NCBI RefSeq assembly: GCF_013389455.1
Contig: NZ_CP058278.1
Location: forward strand, 1,550,001 to 1,614,000
Direction of reading: 5' to 3'
Origin: Flavobacterium inviolabile
GTDB lineage: Bacteria; Bacteroidota; Bacteroidia; Flavobacteriales; Flavobacteriaceae
DNA: 64,000 nt
Position numbers and translations under genes: made by a program. Shown piece after piece: positions 7,842 through 18,228 of this stretch; the first letter of the stretch is position 1, and each line of letters starts with the position of its first letter. The notes beneath the pieces were generated by a model. That model had not been told where the DNA came from, ran no database searches, and was given only the letters and a program-made list of their open reading frames with translations.

Positions 7842-10800
7842 TTAGAAGTTTAATTTTACATTAAATGAATATACTTTAACCGAAGGCATTACACCAGACT
7901 GGTATCCTTGTATGTTTCCACCGGATGATCCGGCTTCCGGGTCTGAATATGGAGTGTTTTTATGAATGATCCATAAGTTGTTGCCCAGCAGGCTGAAAGA
8001 AGCTCCTTTGATAAAAGAACGACCCAGTAATTTTGCAGGCATGGTATAGGTTAAACCAACTTCTCTTAATTTTACAAAAGACGCATCATAAACATAGGCT
8101 TTTTCAGGAGTGGAATCTGCTCCGAAAACATTGGCAGATGCTGTTGCGTCTACACGGATGTCATTTGGCGTTCCGTCTTCTTTTACACCCGGAAGGATGA
8201 TACCACCACCCTGGCTTAACGGGCTTCTGACAGGGTTTCCTAAATCGTTCAGCCCTGCTGTTTCCGGATATAAACCGGTTTCCTGTCCGTATGCCTGGTC
8301 AAGTGAGAAGATGCTACCGCCTTCTCTAACATTAATCAGGAAGCTTAATGATAAATCTTTATAGGTTACTTTGTTGTACACACCGCCAATCCAGTCCGGT
8401 TGGATGTTACCCAATACCTGGTCCTGTTTTTGAAGGTATAATCCATCGTCGCCAACTACCGGATTTCCGCTGCCATCATATACATAGTCTGTACCTCTGA
8501 TGGTTCCGTATGGTTCGCCTACCGTTGCGTTCAGGGAAGTACGCTGGAAAGTAGTCAGTAACAGGTTGGTTCTTCCGGCATCTAGCGATAACAGTTTGTT
8601 GACGTTTTTAGACCAGTTCACATTGATCTGCCATGAGAAGTCGTTTGTTTTGATAGGGGTAGCCGTTAAAGCAACCTCGATACCTTTGTTTTCAAGTTCC
8701 CCGGCGTTGATCTGTTTGGAGATATATTGTGTTGCCGGCGATTGCGGAACAAAGAAAATCTGGTCTTTGGTATTGGTTTTGTATACCGAAGCATCCAGGC
8801 TCAATCGGTTTTTGAATATGGAAGCTTCCAGACCTAATTCCCATGAATGGGTGATTTCCGGTCTTAGTTTTTCAAATTCAATCAGCTGGTCGCTGTTTCC
8901 GAAAATCGGGTTGTTGTTAACGGAACCGTTGTTTTGTTTGGCACCAAGTCTTCCGTATAACGGGTCGTTACCCACTCTTGCATAGTTCAATCTTAGTTTT
9001 GCAAACGAAAGCCAGTCTGCTTTTATCATTTCTGATAGGATGATACTGGTTCCGGCTGAATAGTAGTCATAACCACGGCTTGATTTTGGTAACGCGGTTG
9101 ATTCGTCATGACGGAATGAACCTTCCAGGTAAACCATTTTTTTGAAGTCGATATTGGCTTGTCCGTAAACACCGGCTTTTTCATATTTAATGGTCGATTC
9201 CACCGGCGGAATGAATACGCTCGAATTGGAAAGGCTGTAAATACCCGGAATTAATAATCCACCGGCAGTTGCTCCTTCAAAAGAGTAGGAGTCGGCCCGG
9301 ATAAAGTTAAAACCACCGATTATTTTTGCAGACAGGTCCGAAGACAGGCTTAAATCGTAGGTACCAATGATGTCGTAGTTTTGTTGCAGGAAGTCCCGGG
9401 TGAACATTACATATCCTGATGATTCTGTTGCCTGGTTTGTAACCTGCGAAATTCCAAATTCTTCGGCGTGGCTGCCTATTGCTTTTCTTAATTCCTGTTT
9501 GTCATAAGAATAGTCAATACCCACACGGCCTAACAGGTTGAAGTTTTTGGTGACATCAAAACTGATACTGGCTCCGGTTAACAAACGTTTTCTGTTATCG
9601 GTCGTATAGTTTTCATATCTTTCAAAGTAGGGGTTGTTCCAGAAGTTAGGTCTTAAGTCGCCGTTTGTCGGGTCGATCATGTTCCAGGTTACGTTACGTC
9701 CGGTTCTGAAATATTCGGAACGCAATTCCTGTACGTCTACGTTAACAGGCCACCATTGTCTGAAACCGGTTAAGAGGTTGTCACCATATCCAACGCTGTT
9801 TCTACCGGTTACACTCTGATGGGAGAATGTCATAAAAGAGTTTATCTTGATTTTGTCATTCAGATCTCTGGAGTAGTTACCGCTAATAGCGTTTTTAATT
9901 AATTTACTGTTTGGCATAATCCCGGTTTCGGAATTATTGGTATAGCTCAGGTTAAAAGCACTGTTGCTGTCGCCGCCATTCAGGGAAACGTTGTTCACGT
10001 AGGAGGTTGAATTCTGGAAGAAAGTGCCCGGATCGTTCTGTGCCGCTACCCATGGGGTTGCCTGTCCGTAGTGTGGATTACCGGGTACGAATGCATTCCA
10101 GTTATACACCATTAAGGAAGGATTGAAGGCATTACCATAGGAGGCATCATCACCGGTTGAGGCGACTAAATCAGGAATCCCGTCTCCGTCTACATCAGCC
10201 GAATAGATACTGTCTTCTCCGGCATATCCCTGTCCGTATTCTTTCTGGTATTTCGGAAATGTGGATTTGTCATAATACCCTACCGATACTGTTGAGCTGA
10301 CAGCGATACCAATATCGGAATTTTTTCTTCCTTTTTTAGTGGTAATCATGATGGCTCCCTGTTGGGCTAAACTTCCGTATAGCGCTGTAGCAGCAGCTCC
10401 TTTCAATACGTTTATCGACTCGATATTGTTCGGGTCAATATCGGCTGCAGCATTACCAAAGTCATAACCGTCTCTTCCGTTTACGGCATCTTTAGTGTTC
10501 AGGTTGGCATTACTGATCGGAATACCGTCTACGACTATTAATGCCTGGTTGTTACCGGTTATGGATTTCGATCCACGCAGTACAATGTTTGTGGATCCTC
10601 CAAAGTTGGAGTTGGTTTTTACATCCAGTCCGGCTACTTTACCGGCAAGATTGTTTACGAAATTTGTGGTTGGTGAGGAGTTTATCTGGCTTCCTTCTAC
10701 TTTTTGAGAGGAATATCCTAAAGATTTTTTATCCCGGGTAATCCCTAAAGCGGTTACTACCACACCTTCTAATACTTTTGCTTCTTCATCTAATTTTACA

Positions 10801-11072
10801 TTCATAACTGTAGATGCTGCCCTGATTTCTTGGGTCTTCATCCCAATAAATGAATAAACCAAAACTGCTGTAGGGCTTACTTTTATTTTATAGTTGCCAT
10901 CAAAATCAGTTTGTGTTCCATTTGTGGTGCCTTTTACAATGACACTAACACCAGGTAGCGGTAAGCCACTTACATCTGTTACTTTACCGGAAACTGTTCT
11001 TTCTTGGGCAAAGAGATTTTGCACAAGTAACACCAATACAAGTGTTAAAAAAGCTTTGAATTTTGCTCTCAT
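7842..11072 (-). CDS. SusC/RagA TonB-linked outer-membrane receptor, copy 2
   Basis: An intact 1076-residue receptor that imports a ligand captured by its SusD partner, powered by TonB. In order: signal peptide (1-22, ending LFAQ), carboxypeptidase-regulatory-like domain (about 24-100), a TonB-box-like VLEGVVVTALG stretch, plug (about 110-250) with the SusC signature SITGNNQALIVVDGIP, then a 22-strand-type barrel ending in a hydrophobic strand with terminal Phe. An Asp-rich DVDGDGIPDL loop at 293-302 resembles a calcium-binding DxDGDG motif and has no counterpart in copy 1. The N-terminal 110 residues are very similar to copy 1, suggesting tandem duplication. Confidence 0.95.
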   Translation of the reverse strand: MRAKFKAFLTLVLVLLVQNLFAQERTVSGKVTDVSGLPLPGVSVIVKGTTNGTQTDFDGNYKIKVSPTAVLVYSFIGMKTQEIRAASTVMNVKLDEEAKVLEGVVVTALGITRDKKSLGYSSQKVEGSQINSSPTTNFVNNLAGKVAGLDVKTNSNFGGSTNIVLRGSKSITGNNQALIVVDGIPISNANLNTKDAVNGRDGYDFGNAAADIDPNNIESINVLKGAAATALYGSLAQQGAIMITTKKGRKNSDIGIAVSSTVSVGYYDKSTFPKYQKEYGQGYAGEDSIYSADVDGDGIPDLVASTGDDASYGNAFNPSLMVYNWNAFVPGNPHYGQATPWVAAQNDPGTFFQNSTSYVNNVSLNGGDSNSAFNLSYTNNSETGIMPNSKLIKNAISGNYSRDLNDKIKINSFMTFSHQSVTGRNSVGYGDNLLTGFRQWWPVNVDVQELRSEYFRTGRNVTWNMIDPTNGDLRPNFWNNPYFERYENYTTDNRKRLLTGASISFDVTKNFNLLGRVGIDYSYDKQELRKAIGSHAEEFGISQVTNQATESSGYVMFTRDFLQQNYDIIGTYDLSLSSDLSAKIIGGFNFIRADSYSFEGATAGGLLIPGIYSLSNSSVFIPPVESTIKYEKAGVYGQANIDFKKMVYLEGSFRHDESTALPKSSRGYDYYSAGTSIILSEMIKADWLSFAKLRLNYARVGNDPLYGRLGAKQNNGSVNNNPIFGNSDQLIEFEKLRPEITHSWELGLEASIFKNRLSLDASVYKTNTKDQIFFVPQSPATQYISKQINAGELENKGIEVALTATPIKTNDFSWQINVNWSKNVNKLLSLDAGRTNLLLTTFQRTSLNATVGEPYGTIRGTDYVYDGSGNPVVGDDGLYLQKQDQVLGNIQPDWIGGVYNKVTYKDLSLSFLINVREGGSIFSLDQAYGQETGLYPETAGLNDLGNPVRSPLSQGGGIILPGVKEDGTPNDIRVDATASANVFGADSTPEKAYVYDASFVKLREVGLTYTMPAKLLGRSFIKGASFSLLGNNLWIIHKNTPYSDPEAGSSGGNIQGYQSGVMPSVKVYSFNVKLNF

Positions 11073-11132
11073 TTGTAGTTCTAATTACGGTTATGCGATC
11101 AAATTTCTTAAAAATCTCTTAAAAAAACAAGT

Positions 11133-11163
11133 GAAATGTAAATATTTTATTAAAATAATGAAA
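11133..11163 (-). promoter_or_regulatory. Possible promoter of susC copy 2
   Basis: On the minus strand, TTTC (11163-11160), a 19-base spacer and TACATTTC (11140-11133) resemble the -33/-7 pair of Bacteroidota promoters with one mismatch in each box. It lies about 60 bases before the susC2 start. Confidence 0.35.
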
Positions 11164-11362
11164 TACTGATAATTTAAATCTTAACATTTGAGGGATTTTT
11201 CTTTCCTTTTAGATTTGGTTATAAAAAATAATCGACCCTTTATTTAAGTGTTAAATAGTAGTTAATTGTTATGAAATGTGTGTTTTTACTGATGTTTTGT
11301 TATGATGAAAAAAAACGCAAAGAATTTGGTGTAATAATTTTGGAAGGGAATTTTAAGAGTTG

Positions 11363-13027
11363 TTAAAATCTTGTTTTGACACTGATGTGGATAATGGAGT
11401 TGGAAAGTTTTATTTCCTGGTTTTTTGTACTTCCGTTAGCATAAACGATATTGAAGAGTCCGTTTTTGGTTAGCAGTCCGAAGCCGAAACCAAGACCGAG
11501 TAAGTTGTCTTTTAAATTGGAGGTCTTGTCCTGGAAATAGGCGAAGTCGGTAATGGAATGAACGTAAATGTTGGAAGCCAGTACGTAGCGGTACTCGATG
11601 AGTAGTCCGGAGTATAAATTGGCCTGCAGGCTGTTTTCGTTAAATCCGCGGATGGAGTTGATTCCTCCGAAGCGGTATAATTCGTTAATGATGTAGTTAT
11701 TGCTTTGCAGGTAAAAAGTCTGATTCCGCAGGTTAAAGATGTTTCTCCTGTTGAGGTAAATGTTGTGGGCGGCATTGATCTGGAAAAAATACTGATCGTT
11801 GCTTTCTATTTTTGATTTCCGGGAGCCGATACCGCCTTTTAACAGCAGGCTGGTTCTTTCCGGGAAAAGGAAATCGTCCGGGTTATAGGCGTAGTATTCG
11901 TAGGAGCTGGTAATAAAGGAATTGTTGTAGTTGCTCAGTGTGCTGGAATTTGCTTTTTGAATGTCTACAGATTCGGTTTCCTGGTAGCCAAGGAATACTT
12001 TTGAGTTGTAATTAAAGTAATAACCGAGATTGATGTCGGTTGAGGTGTTTTGAAAGGTACTGTCCTGTTTGAATATTTTTAAATTTCCTTTGATCCCCAG
12101 CGGACTTTTAAAGAGGTACGGGATTTCTGCGCCCAGGTTGAAGGTGGTTTGTTCTTTTCCGTCGTTTTTCCAGTACAGGTTGAATTTCTCTCCGGAGTTC
12201 AGGATGTTGTTTAGCAGCAGGTCAAGGTAACCGTTAAATTTTACAGCACCGTTGTCGTCATTGGAAAAGCCTACAAAACCGTCAAAGCGATTGGGTTTTG
12301 CTTTTTCCAGGTAAACATAAACTTTGGTGCTGTCTTTTGTGAAAAGGATTTCCGGATATTTTGTCTGGTTAACAAAAGGCAGTGCATTAAAGCTGTTGTG
12401 GATTAGTTTCAGGTTTTCCTGGTTAAAGGTTTTCTTCCGGTTTTGTTTTAAAATGTTTTTGCGGATGCCTTCCGGGAATTTGGTGTATCCGGCAATGACA
12501 ATGTCGTTCAGGCTGCGTTTTTTTTCTGTGTGGATTTCCAGCTGTGCGGTTAACGTGTGATTTATTTTTTTATAGTCTGTTAATTGAAGTGAGCTAAGGG
12601 AGTATCCTTTTTTTTCGAGCGTCTGTATTCCCTGGTTCATAAAGGCTTCTGTTTCGGATAGAGGAATCTGCAGGGTATCGTTTTTGAAATGTAACAGCTC
12701 TTTTTCTTCGGCGGTTATGTTACCTATATATATGTGTATAAGGCTGGTTCTCTTTCCGATAGCATACGTGAAGGTAAAAGTACTGTCGTTTGTTTTGGAT
12801 TGCTCCAGTAGTCTGCTTTCCAGGTAGCCTTTCTTAAAAAGGGAAGTGGCGAAGGTGTTGTTCTCGTCCAGTATGGATTTGGCATTGGCGTGCTTGTGCT
12901 GGTAGCCGATGCTGTCGATGGTTTTGTTTTCGGAGATGGCTGTTCCTTCAATTTTCAGGTACAGGTTTTGGGCTTTACCGGAGTGGCAGAGGAGTATGAA
13001 AAATGAAAGTAGGAGTAGCTTTTTCAA
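11363..13027 (-). CDS. Omp85-superfamily outer-membrane protein (POTRA plus BamA/TamA-like barrel)
   Basis: A 554-residue protein with a signal peptide ending CHSGKAQ, a periplasmic N-terminal half, and a C-terminal barrel ending in Phe. The segment around SLNDIVIAGYTKFPEGIRKNIL (about 170-200) looks like a POTRA repeat. IRGF at about 459-462, in RFGGINSIRGFNENS, corresponds to the conserved (V/I)RG(F/Y) motif on the barrel loop of Omp85 proteins. It is clearly shorter than BamA (usually about 800 or more residues), so it is a smaller relative that may insert or secrete outer-membrane cargo. It is single-gene, divergent from rpsL, and downstream of nothing informative. Specific function is not known. 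Confidence 0.8.
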   Translation of the reverse strand: MKKLLLLSFFILLCHSGKAQNLYLKIEGTAISENKTIDSIGYQHKHANAKSILDENNTFATSLFKKGYLESRLLEQSKTNDSTFTFTYAIGKRTSLIHIYIGNITAEEKELLHFKNDTLQIPLSETEAFMNQGIQTLEKKGYSLSSLQLTDYKKINHTLTAQLEIHTEKKRSLNDIVIAGYTKFPEGIRKNILKQNRKKTFNQENLKLIHNSFNALPFVNQTKYPEILFTKDSTKVYVYLEKAKPNRFDGFVGFSNDDNGAVKFNGYLDLLLNNILNSGEKFNLYWKNDGKEQTTFNLGAEIPYLFKSPLGIKGNLKIFKQDSTFQNTSTDINLGYYFNYNSKVFLGYQETESVDIQKANSSTLSNYNNSFITSSYEYYAYNPDDFLFPERTSLLLKGGIGSRKSKIESNDQYFFQINAAHNIYLNRRNIFNLRNQTFYLQSNNYIINELYRFGGINSIRGFNENSLQANLYSGLLIEYRYVLASNIYVHSITDFAYFQDKTSNLKDNLLGLGFGFGLLTKNGLFNIVYANGSTKNQEIKLSNSIIHISVKTRF

Positions 13028-13123
13028 AGACTAAATTGTTTTGGTAAAAATAACGTAAAAATTACAAAAAAGTATGCCGGAGTTATTTGTGTATTAATGT
13101 GGTTGAAAATTAATGTTTTATGA

Positions 13124-13154
13124 TTTGATTTTTGAAAATTAATTTATACATTTG
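13124..13154 (+). promoter_or_regulatory. Promoter of the rpsL (str) operon
   Basis: TTTG (13124-13127), a 19-base spacer and TACATTTG (13147-13154): a full match to the Bacteroidota -33/-7 consensus, about 50 bases before rpsL. It is the best-formed promoter in the window, as expected for a highly expressed operon. Confidence 0.8.
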
Positions 13155-13207
13155 CAACCCCGTAAAAAGCGGGAATTTAATAACGTTAGAAATTTTATTA
13201 AAAAATT

Positions 13208-13588
13208 ATGCCAACAATTCAACAATTAGTAAGAACAGGGAGAGCCCAGATAACTAAGAAGAGTAAATCGGCTGCTTTAGATTCTTGTCCTCAAAGAAGA
13301 GGGGTTTGTACGCGTGTTTACACTACTACGCCAAAGAAACCAAACTCTGCAATGCGTAAAGTTGCGCGTGTACGTTTGACAAATGGTAATGAAGTGAATG
13401 CTTACATCCCAGGAGAAGGACACAATCTACAAGAGCACTCGATAGTATTAGTTAGAGGCGGAAGGGTAAAAGATTTACCAGGTGTTAGATACCACATCGT
13501 TCGTGGTGCTTTGGATACTGCCGGAGTTAACGGTAGAACTCAAAGAAGATCTAAATATGGTGCTAAACGCCCTAAAGACAAAAAGTAA
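13208..13588 (+). CDS. rpsL: 30S ribosomal protein S12
   Basis: This 126-residue protein lies at the decoding centre of the 30S subunit and helps check codon-anticodon pairing. The conserved blocks [12 protein letters not shown] and [13 protein letters not shown] are intact. Lys43 and Lys88, the sites whose substitution usually gives streptomycin resistance, and Pro91 are all wild type. It is the first gene of the str operon, with rpsG 26 bp downstream. The region before the ATG is A-rich with no Shine-Dalgarno sequence. Confidence 0.98.
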   Translation: MPTIQQLVRTGRAQITKKSKSAALDSCPQRRGVCTRVYTTTPKKPNSAMRKVARVRLTNGNEVNAYIPGEGHNLQEHSIVLVRGGRVKDLPGVRYHIVRGALDTAGVNGRTQRRSKYGAKRPKDKK

Positions 13589-13614
13589 TTTTTAAAAACT
13601 TTTAAAGAAAAGAC

Positions 13615-14091
13615 ATGAGAAAAAGACAGGCCAAAAAAAGACCTCTTTTACCAGATCCGAAATTTAACGATCAGTTAGTAACACGTTTTGTGAATAATTT
13701 AATGTGGGACGGTAAAAAATCGACTGCTTTCAAAGTATTCTATGATGCTTTAGAGATCGTTGAGACTAAAAAGCAAGATGCAGAAAAATCTTCATTGGAA
13801 ATCTGGAAAGATGCATTAACAAATGTTATGCCTCACGTAGAAGTAAGAAGCCGCAGAGTTGGTGGAGCTACATTCCAAATCCCAATGCAAATTCGTCCGG
13901 ATAGAAAAATTTCTATGGCGATGAAATGGATGATTCTTTATGCCAGAAGAAGAAATGAGAAATCTATGGCAGGGAAACTTGCTTCTGAAATTTTAGCTGC
14001 TGCAAAAGAAGAAGGTGCTGCTGTTAAAAAGAGAATGGATACTCACAAAATGGCAGAAGCGAACAAAGCATTCTCTCACTTTAGATTTTAA
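13615..14091 (+). CDS. rpsG: 30S ribosomal protein S7
   Basis: A 158-residue protein that nucleates assembly of the 30S head by binding the 3' major domain of 16S rRNA, and contacts E-site tRNA. The basic N-terminus [11 protein letters not shown] and the helix [19 protein letters not shown] are typical, as is the [12 protein letters not shown] hairpin. In other bacteria S7 represses its own str operon; no matching mRNA structure was identified here. It lies between rpsL and fusA. Confidence 0.98.
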   Translation: MRKRQAKKRPLLPDPKFNDQLVTRFVNNLMWDGKKSTAFKVFYDALEIVETKKQDAEKSSLEIWKDALTNVMPHVEVRSRRVGGATFQIPMQIRPDRKISMAMKWMILYARRRNEKSMAGKLASEILAAAKEEGAAVKKRMDTHKMAEANKAFSHFRF

Positions 14092-14110
14092 TTCATAAGA
14101 AACATTAGAA

Positions 14111-16246
14111 ATGGCTAGAGATTTAAAATATACTAGAAATATTGGGATTGCTGCTCACATTGATGCTGGTAAAACAACAACAACAGAGCGTATCTTATTC
14201 TATACGGGAAAAACACACAAAATTGGTGAGGTGCACGAAGGTGCTGCAACAATGGACTGGATGGAGCAAGAAGCAGAAAGAGGTATTACTATTACTTCTG
14301 CTGCAACAACTTGTACCTGGAATTTCCCTACAAATCAAGGAGCTTCTACTCCTGATACCAAAGACTACCACTTTAATATTATCGATACTCCGGGACACGT
14401 TGACTTTACAGTTGAGGTAAACCGTTCGTTACGTGTATTAGATGGATTAGTTTTCTTGTTTAGTGCTGTTGATGGTGTTGAGCCACAATCAGAAACTAAC
14501 TGGAGACTTGCTGACAACTATAAAGTTCCTCGTATGGGGTTTGTTAACAAGATGGACCGTCAGGGTTCAAACTTCTTAGCAGTTTGTCAACAAGTAAAAG
14601 ATATGTTGAAATCAAACGCTGTTCCATTGGTATTGCCAATTGGTGATGAGGCTGATTTCAGAGGAGTTGTTGATTTGATCAAAAATCAGGCTATTGTTTG
14701 GCATGATGAGACTCAAGGAGCTACTTTTGATATCGTTCCTATCCCTGAGGATATGGTTGCTGATGCAAAACAATACAGAGCACAGTTAATTGAAGAAGTT
14801 GCTGCGTATGACGAAAACCTTTTAGAGAAATTCATGGAAGATGAAAGCTCTATTACTGAGGAAGAAATCAACAATGCATTAAGAAGAGCAACTATCGATA
14901 TGGCTATCATCCCGATGTTGTGTGGTTCTTCATTTAAAAACAAAGGAGTTCAGTTCATGTTGGATTCAGTTTGTAAATTCTTGCCTTCTCCATTGGATAA
15001 AGAGGCAATTGAAGGAACAAATCCTGATACCGAGGAGCCAATTTCTCGTAAGCCATCTGTTACAGAGCCTTTCGCTGCTTTAGCATTTAAAATCGCTACT
15101 GACCCTTATGTTGGTCGTTTAGCATTCTTCAGAGCTTATTCCGGACGTTTGGACGCAGGTTCTTATGTGTTGAATAACCGTTCTGGAAATAAAGAGCGTA
15201 TTTCCCGTATCTACCAAATGCACGCTAACAAACAAAATCCTATCGAATATATTGAGGCAGGAGATATTGGAGCTGCTGTTGGATTTAAAGATATCAAAAC
15301 GGGTGATACCTTATCTGATGAGAAACACCCTATCGTATTAGAATCTATGGATTTCCCTGATCCGGTAATTGGTATCGCTGTTGAGCCTAAAACTAAGGCA
15401 GACGTTGATAAAATGGGTATGGCTTTAGCTAAATTAGCTGAAGAGGATCCTACGTTTACAGTGAGAACTGACCATGCTTCAGGACAAACTATTATTTCTG
15501 GTATGGGTGAGCTTCACTTAGACATTATTGTGGATCGTATGAGACGTGAGTTTAAAGTAGAAGTAAACCAAGGTGAGCCTCAGGTTGAGTACAAAGAAGC
15601 TTTCACAAGATCTGCTCAACACAGAGAAACTTACAAAAAACAGTCTGGTGGACGTGGTAAATTCGGTGATATCGTATTTAGAATTGAGCCTGCTGATGAA
15701 GTTGACGGAAAAGTGCCGGTTGGATTACAGTTCGTTAACGAAGTTAAAGGTGGTAACGTTCCTAAGGAATATATCCCGGCTGTAGAAAAAGGATTTAGAG
15801 AAGCTATGAAATCAGGTCCATTAGCTGGATATGAAGTTGATAGTTTAAAAGTTACTTTATTGGATGGATCTTTCCACCCGGTGGATTCCGATGCACTATC
15901 TTTCGAATTGGCTGCTAAAATGGGATATAAAGAGTCTGCTAAAGCTGCAGGAGCTGTTATCCTTGAGCCAATCATGAAATTAGAGGTATTAACTCCGGAA
16001 GAAAATATGGGTGATATTGTTGGGGATTTAAACCGTCGTAGAGGTCAGATCAACAACATGGATGATAGAAATGGTGCTAAAGTTGTTAAAGCTAGTGTGC
16101 CGCTTTCTGAAATGTTCGGATATGTAACAACATTGAGAACATTGTCTTCAGGTAGAGCAACTTCTACAATGGAGTTCTCTCACTATGCTGAAACGCCAAA
16201 CAATATTTCTGAGGAAGTAATTAAAAAAGCAAAAGGTAACGCTTAA
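14111..16246 (+). CDS. fusA: Translation elongation factor G
   Basis: A 711-residue translocase GTPase that moves tRNA and mRNA through the ribosome after peptide bond formation. The GTP-binding motifs are visible: [15 protein letters not shown] (P-loop, about 15-29), RGITITSAA (switch I), DTPGHVDF (G3) and NKMD (G4). All five domains fit the length, with the domain IV tip region present. It belongs to the str operon, with rpsJ 11 bases downstream. tuf does not follow here, unlike in Escherichia coli; rpsJ takes that place. Confidence 0.98.
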   Translation: MARDLKYTRNIGIAAHIDAGKTTTTERILFYTGKTHKIGEVHEGAATMDWMEQEAERGITITSAATTCTWNFPTNQGASTPDTKDYHFNIIDTPGHVDFTVEVNRSLRVLDGLVFLFSAVDGVEPQSETNWRLADNYKVPRMGFVNKMDRQGSNFLAVCQQVKDMLKSNAVPLVLPIGDEADFRGVVDLIKNQAIVWHDETQGATFDIVPIPEDMVADAKQYRAQLIEEVAAYDENLLEKFMEDESSITEEEINNALRRATIDMAIIPMLCGSSFKNKGVQFMLDSVCKFLPSPLDKEAIEGTNPDTEEPISRKPSVTEPFAALAFKIATDPYVGRLAFFRAYSGRLDAGSYVLNNRSGNKERISRIYQMHANKQNPIEYIEAGDIGAAVGFKDIKTGDTLSDEKHPIVLESMDFPDPVIGIAVEPKTKADVDKMGMALAKLAEEDPTFTVRTDHASGQTIISGMGELHLDIIVDRMRREFKVEVNQGEPQVEYKEAFTRSAQHRETYKKQSGGRGKFGDIVFRIEPADEVDGKVPVGLQFVNEVKGGNVPKEYIPAVEKGFREAMKSGPLAGYEVDSLKVTLLDGSFHPVDSDALSFELAAKMGYKESAKAAGAVILEPIMKLEVLTPEENMGDIVGDLNRRRGQINNMDDRNGAKVVKASVPLSEMFGYVTTLRTLSSGRATSTMEFSHYAETPNNISEEVIKKAKGNA

Positions 16247-16257
16247 TTTTTAGGAAA

Positions 16258-16563
16258 ATGAGTCAAAAAATCAGAATAAAATTAAAGTCTTACGATCACA
16301 GCTTAGTAGACAAATCTGCTGAGAAAATCGTAAAAACTGTAAAGAGTACAGGTGCTGTGGTAACAGGTCCAATTCCGTTGCCAACACACAAAAAGATTTT
16401 CACTGTATTGCGTTCTCCGCACGTAAACAAAAAATCTAGAGAACAATTCGAAGTGAGTTCATACAAAAGATTATTAGATATCTACTCTTCATCTTCAAAA
16501 ACAATTGATGCTCTAATGAAGTTAGAGTTACCAAGTGGAGTAGAGGTAGAGATCAAAGTGTGA
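16258..16563 (+). CDS. rpsJ: 30S ribosomal protein S10
   Basis: A 101-residue protein of the 30S head that also acts as NusE in transcription antitermination. It starts [25 protein letters not shown] and keeps [29 protein letters not shown], the block that binds 16S rRNA and NusB. It follows fusA closely, but a 115-bp gap containing a hairpin and a promoter-like site separates it from rplC. The classical S10 operon may therefore be split, with rpsJ expressed from the str promoter. Confidence 0.98.
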   Translation: MSQKIRIKLKSYDHSLVDKSAEKIVKTVKSTGAVVTGPIPLPTHKKIFTVLRSPHVNKKSREQFEVSSYKRLLDIYSSSSKTIDALMKLELPSGVEVEIKV

Positions 16564-16589
16564 TAAAAATCGCATTTTAAAGTATTTAA

Positions 16590-16629
16590 GCATTAAGTTT
16601 TTTTATTTAAAACTTAATGCTTACTTTTG
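16590..16629 (+). promoter_or_regulatory. Hairpin and promoter-like element between rpsJ and rplC
   Basis: A perfect 12-bp inverted repeat (GCATTAAGTTTT at 16590-16601, AAAACTTAATGC at 16609-16620, 7-base loop) is followed directly by TACTTTTG (16622-16629), a -7 element. The -33 position (near 16598-16602) falls on the T-rich left arm. The element could terminate or attenuate the str transcript and start a new one for rplC onwards, 50 bases before the rplC start. Confidence 0.55.
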
Positions 16630-16678
16630 CGCACTCAAAAAATAAATATTTCAATAAGTAATTAATAATTAGTTTTAT

Positions 16679-17296
16679 ATGTCTGGGTTAATTGGTAGAA
16701 AAATCGGCATGACTAGTATTTTCGATGAAAACGGGAAAAACATTCCTTGTACAGTAATCGAAGCTGGGCCATGCGTTGTTACCCAAGTCAGAACCAATGA
16801 GGTTGACGGGTATGAAGCGTTACAACTTGGTTTCGATGACAAAACAGAAAAACACGCTACTAAAGCGGACTTAGGTCACTTTAAAAAAGCGGGTACTGTT
16901 GCGAAAAAGAAAGTCGTTGAATTCCAAGATTTTGTAACTGAACACAAATTAGGTGATGTGATCACTGTAGATTTGTTTGAAGAAGGTGAGTTTGTAGACG
17001 TACTAGGTGTGTCAAAAGGTAAAGGTTTCCAAGGGGTTGTTAAACGTCACGGTTTTGGTGGTGTTGGACAAGCTACTCATGGTCAGCACAACCGTTTGAG
17101 AGCGCCAGGTTCTGTTGGAGCATCATCTTATCCATCTAGAGTATTCAAAGGAATGCGTATGGCTGGAAGAACAGGAGGAGAAAATGTAACAGTTCAAAAC
17201 CTTAGAGTTTTAAAAGTGGTTGCTGAAAAGAACTTACTTTTGGTTAAAGGAGCTATTCCTGGACACAAAAACTCTTACGTAATCATTCAAAAGTAA
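16679..17296 (+). CDS. rplC: 50S ribosomal protein L3
   Basis: A 205-residue protein that starts 50S assembly near the 3' end of 23S rRNA and reaches towards the peptidyl-transferase centre. Typical blocks are [20 protein letters not shown] at the start, and [15 protein letters not shown] and [17 protein letters not shown] later. It is the first gene after the hairpin at 16590. Its stop overlaps the rplD start by one base, which favours coupled translation. Confidence 0.98.
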   Translation: MSGLIGRKIGMTSIFDENGKNIPCTVIEAGPCVVTQVRTNEVDGYEALQLGFDDKTEKHATKADLGHFKKAGTVAKKKVVEFQDFVTEHKLGDVITVDLFEEGEFVDVLGVSKGKGFQGVVKRHGFGGVGQATHGQHNRLRAPGSVGASSYPSRVFKGMRMAGRTGGENVTVQNLRVLKVVAEKNLLLVKGAIPGHKNSYVIIQK

Positions 17297-17925
17297 TGGA
17301 AGTAAAAGTATTAGATATCAACGGAAAAGATACTGGAAGAAAAGTTCAACTTTCTGATTCAGTATTCGCAATTGAGCCTAATAATCACGCAGTATATCTT
17401 GATGTTAAACAATATTTAGCAAATCAAAGACAAGGTACTCACAAAGCTAAAGAAAGAGCTGAGGTTACTGGAAGTACGCGTAAGATTAAAAAACAAAAAG
17501 GAACCGGTACTGCTCGTGCAGGAAGTGTTAAGTCTCCTTTGTTTAAAGGTGGAGGTACAGTTTTTGGACCAAGACAAAGAAGTTATTCTTTCAAATTGAA
17601 CAAAACTTTAAAGAGATTAGCTAGAAAATCTGCTTTCTCTATCAAAGCAAGTGAGTCCAATTTAGTAGTTCTTGAAGACTTTACTTTTGAAGCTCCAAAC
17701 ACTAAAAATTTCATTAATGTATTGAAAGCTTTAGGGTTAGAAAATAAAAAATCTTTATTTGTGTTGGGTGAATCAAATAAAAATGTATATTTGTCGTCAC
17801 GCAATTTAAAGGCTTCTAGTGTTGTAACTACTTCAGAATTAAGTACTTATGCTATTTTAAATGCAAATAGTTTAGTGCTTTTGGAGGGTTCTTTAGAAGG
17901 AATTGAAGAAAATTTAAGCAAATAA
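17296..17925 (+). CDS. rplD: 50S ribosomal protein L4
   Basis: A 209-residue protein lining the peptide exit tunnel. The long basic loop TGSTRKIKKQKGTGTARAGS, which extends into 23S rRNA, is intact. In enterobacteria L4 represses the S10 operon by binding its leader; whether the hairpin before rplC serves this purpose here is unknown. The start codon overlaps the rplC stop. Confidence 0.97.
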   Translation: MEVKVLDINGKDTGRKVQLSDSVFAIEPNNHAVYLDVKQYLANQRQGTHKAKERAEVTGSTRKIKKQKGTGTARAGSVKSPLFKGGGTVFGPRQRSYSFKLNKTLKRLARKSAFSIKASESNLVVLEDFTFEAPNTKNFINVLKALGLENKKSLFVLGESNKNVYLSSRNLKASSVVTTSELSTYAILNANSLVLLEGSLEGIEENLSK

Positions 17926-17931
17926 TAGGGT

Positions 17932-18222
17932 ATGAGTATCATAATTAAACCTATCATTACTGAAAAAATTACCAAAGAGGGTGAAGTATTCAACCGCTTT
18001 GGTTTCGTTGTTGATAAGAAAGCAAACAAAATTCAGATCAAAAATGCAGTTGAGGCTGCTTACGGAGTGAATGTAGTTGCTGTAAACACAATGAATTACA
18101 GAGCTGATAGAACGGTTAAATTTACTAAGAGTGGTTTAATCAGTGGAAAGACTAATGCTTACAAAAAAGCAATTGTTCAAGTACAAGAAGGAGAAACAAT
18201 AGATTTTTATAATAATATCTAA
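17932..18222 (+). CDS. rplW: 50S ribosomal protein L23
   Basis: A 96-residue protein at the exit of the peptide tunnel, docking site for trigger factor and signal recognition particle. It begins MSIIIKPIITEKITKEGE and has the usual FGFVVDKKANKIQIKNAVEAAYGVNV fold. Spacing of 6 bp on each side places it within the S10 transcript. Confidence 0.97.
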   Translation: MSIIIKPIITEKITKEGEVFNRFGFVVDKKANKIQIKNAVEAAYGVNVVAVNTMNYRADRTVKFTKSGLISGKTNAYKKAIVQVQEGETIDFYNNI

Positions 18223-18228
18223 TAGAAC

